NCBI GenBank assembly: GCA_947253155.1
Contig: CAMXYK010000001.1
Coordinates: forward strand, 62,001-126,000
Source: an uncultured Bifidobacteriaceae bacterium
GTDB lineage: Bacteria; Actinomycetota; Actinomycetes; Actinomycetales; Bifidobacteriaceae
Reading direction: 5' to 3'
DNA: 64,000 nucleotides
In this document: positions 61,515 to 64,000 of the stretch, in pieces
Layout of the letters: each line of letters begins with the position of its first letter
How positions within the stretch are numbered: the stretch's first letter is position 1
The notes under the pieces: model-generated
Told to the model about the DNA's origin: nothing
What the model saw: the letters and a program-made list of their open reading frames with translations, nothing else
Databases searched by the model: none
Translations under genes and position numbers: made by a program

Positions 61515-62693
61515 TTAATTATTGTGATAGTAGTAGTACTGGGAACCAGGTACAGGTAAGGTTGGTGCAAAGTTATGAGAATCTCTGCCAGATACTTCTT
61601 TATGCAAATCGCTCAATCGGTCGTGTCTTTCTGAAACCACACTGACTGTGTTGGATTTGTTGCTTGCATTGTCAGCATTACTATTGTTGCTATTACTATC
61701 GTCGTTTGTGTTTGATTCGTTGCTGTTATCGTTGTTATCGTTGCTATTGCTATCAACGTTGCTTACAACATCTAATCTGTTTCCGTCGAGATCGTCAAGA
61801 TCGAGATTGTCAACGTTAAAATCATCGATGTCGATGTCGTCAATATCGCCAGAATTGTTATCAGCATCATGATCTTTGCCATCAAGAATAGAAGCATAAG
61901 GTGGAAGCGGCGCACAATCGCCACCAGTTGTGTATTTGCATCTATTAGCAACATCTTCAGAGGCAAATTTACCTAAATTGTCAAGATCGATTGCTTCAAA
62001 ATCAATGTCATCAACGTTTACATCATCATTGATATCGTCAACATTAACGTCATATTCTTGACTATTGTCCAAATTAGCTAAATACTCATCACTTTGGTTA
62101 TAATCAGGCAATTTTGCAAGCTTTATCATATTATCATTATCAGTAATAGGCTCAGTGACATCATCTGGACTTGCTATTGCAGGTTCAAATTCGCTATTGG
62201 ACGAATCAGAATAAAATACTGCAGGATTCTTAGCATCTATTGCAGGTTCAAATTCACTACTGGACGAATCAGAATAAGCTACTGCAGGTGCGAGATAATT
62301 AGCATATGCTCTTACCGGCTCTTCTTTCTTAAATACCCGATATGCCACTGCTGGAGCCTTAACATCCATTGCAGGTTCAAATTCACTACTGGACGAATCA
62401 GAATAAGCTACTACTGCTGGAGCCTTAAAATCCTTTGCAGGTTCAAATTCACTACTGGATGAATCAGAATAAGCTACTACTGCTGGAGCCTTAACATCCA
62501 TTGCAGGTTTAAATTCACTATTGGACGAATCAGAAGTATAAGAATATGCCGGAGCAAAAACTGATCTTGCATAAGATATATTGCCGCTCGCCAAATCATC
62601 AGCAGAAGCACTGGATGCAAATAATCCAGAAACCGCTAATCCGCAAGCTATACTTACTCCAAAAGCAAAAGTTTTAATAACCTTCTTGTTCAT
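61515..62693 (-). CDS. Secreted acidic repeat protein, function unknown
   Basis: A 392-residue protein with a signal peptide (MNKKVIKTFAFGVSIACGLA..., cleavage after about A31). Residues about 48-176 are six units of about 22 residues, typified by PAVVAYSDSSSSEFEPAMD, one of them degenerate (RVFKKEEPVRAYANYL). The next section is rich in Asp-containing D-D-I/D-x-D motifs (about 200-295), then a Ser/Asn/Asp stretch, ending in SQYYYYHNN. No sortase motif or membrane anchor is seen. The Asp/Ser composition suggests surface or calcium binding, but this is a guess. The ATG at 62693 has AAGGGA before it. Confidence 0.8.
   Translation of the reverse strand: MNKKVIKTFAFGVSIACGLAVSGLFASSASADDLASGNISYARSVFAPAYSYTSDSSNSEFKPAMDVKAPAVVAYSDSSSSEFEPAKDFKAPAVVAYSDSSSSEFEPAMDVKAPAVAYRVFKKEEPVRAYANYLAPAVAYSDSSSSEFEPAIDAKNPAVFYSDSSNSEFEPAIASPDDVTEPITDNDNMIKLAKLPDYNQSDEYLANLDNSQEYDVNVDDINDDVNVDDIDFEAIDLDNLGKFASEDVANRCKYTTGGDCAPLPPYASILDGKDHDADNNSGDIDDIDIDDFNVDNLDLDDLDGNRLDVVSNVDSNSNDNNDNSNESNTNDDSNSNNSNADNASNKSNTVSVVSERHDRLSDLHKEVSGRDSHNFAPTLPVPGSQYYYYHNN
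62166..62552 (-). repeat. Tandem 66-bp repeats encoding 22-residue units
   Basis: Six in-frame units of about 66 bp, three of them nearly identical over the segment encoding AYSDSSSSEFEPA. Units differ in number-sensitive positions, so copy-number variation between strains is likely. Confidence 0.85.
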
Positions 62694-62880
62694 GTCTTTC
62701 CCTTTCATTTATATATGCACTGTAGCAAATATCATTCACTATCTATGTGAATGTGCGTTAGTCTGGTTTAAATATCAGATAGCACTACTATTAAGCTATA
62801 TACGAACAGCCCAAAAATCAAGTATTATGCGTAATATTTGATTTGTTATTCAGAGTTTATTTGTTACACATGGTGATTTT

Positions 62881-63177
62881 ATGTATGCTTTCCTAATTGC
62901 ATTGCTTGTATTGCGCATACTTATTCGTGCTTATTTGTTAATTATGATTGTTCGCATGATCCTTGACTGGATGATGGTTCTGATTCCGCGTTTGCGTTTA
63001 CGCATGCATATGCGCGGCATTTTTAATTTCATAATGCGTATTATTTATTTCTTAACAGAGCCACCATTGCGCTTGTTGCGTAAGTTTATTCCTACAATGA
63101 ATTGCGGAAACATAAGCTTCGACGTAAGCTACATGCTTTTATACTTTGTGCTATATGTTCTTCAACTTTGGCTGTAG
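62881..63177 (+). CDS. YggT family membrane protein
   Basis: A 98-residue protein with two hydrophobic helices (about 3-28 and 80-98) separated by a basic loop. The YggT pattern is clear: LLIMIVRMILDWMMVLIPR, then FLTEPPLRLLRKFIP, then DVSYMLLYFVLYVLQ. YggT proteins are linked to osmotic stress and to cell division gene clusters (sepF, divIVA) in other actinobacteria. It is convergent with parB and separated from it by three bases. Length is normal for the family. Confidence 0.88.
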   Translation: MYAFLIALLVLRILIRAYLLIMIVRMILDWMMVLIPRLRLRMHMRGIFNFIMRIIYFLTEPPLRLLRKFIPTMNCGNISFDVSYMLLYFVLYVLQLWL

Positions 63178-63180
63178 CTT

Positions 63181-64000
63181 TTACTGTTTTTCTTCAACAA
63201 GAATATTAACAATACGCTGCATTTCTTCAGGAGAAGAAAATACGATTTCAATGCGACCGTGATTTTCTGTACCTTTAATAGCAACTTTTGTAGCAAACTT
63301 CTTTTCAAGCTGTTGCCTTATAGGAGAAGCTGCCCACTGATTATTGCGTCGATTGCGCGTGCGAGTTACGCCTTGCGCAGAATTCTCAGTTTTAAGAGAC
63401 ACAATTTCTTCAGTGCTACGTACTGAAAGCCCTTCTGCAATAATGCGATTCGCTAACTCCTCCATGTCTTCTGGCTTTTCAAGACCAAGCAAAGCTCGAG
63501 CATGTCCTGCAGAAAGCACTCCAGAAGCAACATGTTTTTGCACACTAGCAGGCAAATTAAGAAGTCTTAAAGTGTTCGCAATCTGAGGTCTTGATTTTGA
63601 TACAGACTGAGAAAGCTGAACCTGTGTTAAACCAAAATCGTCTATCATTTGAGAATATGCAGCAGCTTCTTCTAAAGGATTAAGCGCTACTCTATGCAGA
63701 TTTTCTAGCAATGCATCCCTTAGCATATTTTCGTCTGCTGTTGTACGAACTATTGCTGGAACTGTGCTCAATTCAGCGATTTGAGAAGCGCGCCATCTGC
63801 GTTCGCCCATAATAAGTTCATAATGCGCAATATTCTCATCATTTTTATCTGCACCGTCAATAGGTCGAACAACTATAGGCTGCAATACGCCAACTTCTTT
63901 AATTGAAGAAGCAAGCTCTCGCAATTCGTCTTCATCAAAAATAGTACGCGGCTGATGGGCATTTGGCTTAATATCAAGAGGCTTCAAAAACGCCAAATAG
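63181..64000 (-). CDS. parB: Chromosome-partitioning protein ParB (5' end outside window)
   Basis: The C-terminal 273 codons of ParB. The N-terminal part runs off the right edge: the reading frame is open at 64000. Visible are LDIKPNAHQPRTIFDEDELRELASSIKEVGVLQPIVVRP, the CTP-binding GERRWRA box and neighbouring ENMLRDALLENLHRVALNPLEEAAAYSQM, the HTH LTQVQLSQSVSKSRPQIANTLRLLNLP, and the C-terminal dimerisation segment. ParB binds parS (one site at 61464), hydrolyses CTP and loads as a sliding clamp. A downstream ParA and origin genes are expected beyond the edge. Confidence 0.97.
   Translation of the reverse strand, partial: YLAFLKPLDIKPNAHQPRTIFDEDELRELASSIKEVGVLQPIVVRPIDGADKNDENIAHYELIMGERRWRASQIAELSTVPAIVRTTADENMLRDALLENLHRVALNPLEEAAAYSQMIDDFGLTQVQLSQSVSKSRPQIANTLRLLNLPASVQKHVASGVLSAGHARALLGLEKPEDMEELANRIIAEGLSVRSTEEIVSLKTENSAQGVTRTRNRRNNQWAASPIRQQLEKKFATKVAIKGTENHGRIEIVFSSPEEMQRIVNILVEEKQ

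Overview
The window looks like a chromosomal segment of Gardnerella (family Bifidobacteriaceae). The best marker is an intact cholesterol-dependent cytolysin of the vaginolysin type at 11619-13169, whose undecapeptide EKTGLAWEPWR has the Lys and Pro substitutions that set vaginolysin apart. Actinobacterial signatures agree with this: a DUF2469 gene, a DUF4032 kinase-like gene, an rpfB-rsmA pair, a DUF6049-murJ-pseudokinase-trxB-parB block, HAIR (HspR) operators upstream of clpB, and a 6C-type small RNA. The DNA is AT-rich. I see no prophage, insertion sequence or CRISPR array.

Layout. 0-11.2 kb: an Lrp regulator next to an aminotransferase, rho with a long Arg/Asp-rich insert, a flavoprotein oxidoreductase, a DUF2469/acetyltransferase pair and gatCAB for tRNA-dependent amidation. 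11.2-15.4 kb: vaginolysin, then an ABC-2 exporter. 15.4-25.3 kb: a SPOUT RNA methylase, an unusual PRTase-like protein with a cysteine-rich repeat tail, rmuC, clpB, a FAH-family gene, a YggS-type PLP protein, gluQRS and an aquaporin. 25.9-33.3 kb: ppk, an AlbA_2/ATPase regulator preceded by a helically phased operator array, a MutT1-like fusion, an unknown conserved protein, a structured RNA candidate and upp. 33.4-40.8 kb: dnaB-murT-gatD in one operon, a dense DnaA-box cluster upstream of dnaB, a divergent Amt transporter and ftsY. 40.9-47.6 kb: a glutaredoxin, tRNA-Lys, a DUF4032 protein, an MsiK/UgpC ATPase, a membrane-anchored DsbA-like protein, a Ser/Thr kinase and tRNA-Thr. 47.8-64 kb: 6C RNA, the rpfB-like gene, rsmA, a LytR_C protein, cca, a Nudix hydrolase, DUF6049, murJ, a pseudokinase, trxB, parS, a secreted acidic repeat protein, YggT and the 5'-truncated parB.

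How the genes fit together. Several envelope functions cluster here: MurT/GatD amidate lipid II, MurJ flips it, a separate pseudokinase with an extracellular domain sits beside MurJ, and an RpfB-like protein would act on the wall. The right end is the usual actinobacterial origin-proximal block, and the parS/ParB pair supports that; oriC itself should lie beyond the right edge.

The most unusual signals are: (1) about eleven copies of a 9-bp near-palindrome at 21-bp spacing (28386-28606) running into the promoter of the AlbA_2/ATPase gene; (2) the three-repeat 24-cysteine tail on a PRTase-like domain with a degenerate PRPP loop; (3) a parS site forming the tip of an intrinsic terminator hairpin; (4) the DnaA-box cluster at dnaB, away from the expected oriC; (5) a candidate structured RNA upstream of upp and another upstream of the aquaporin gene; (6) an Amt protein in which the second twin-histidine position is Asn. 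All positions were read by eye; no search or folding program was run.
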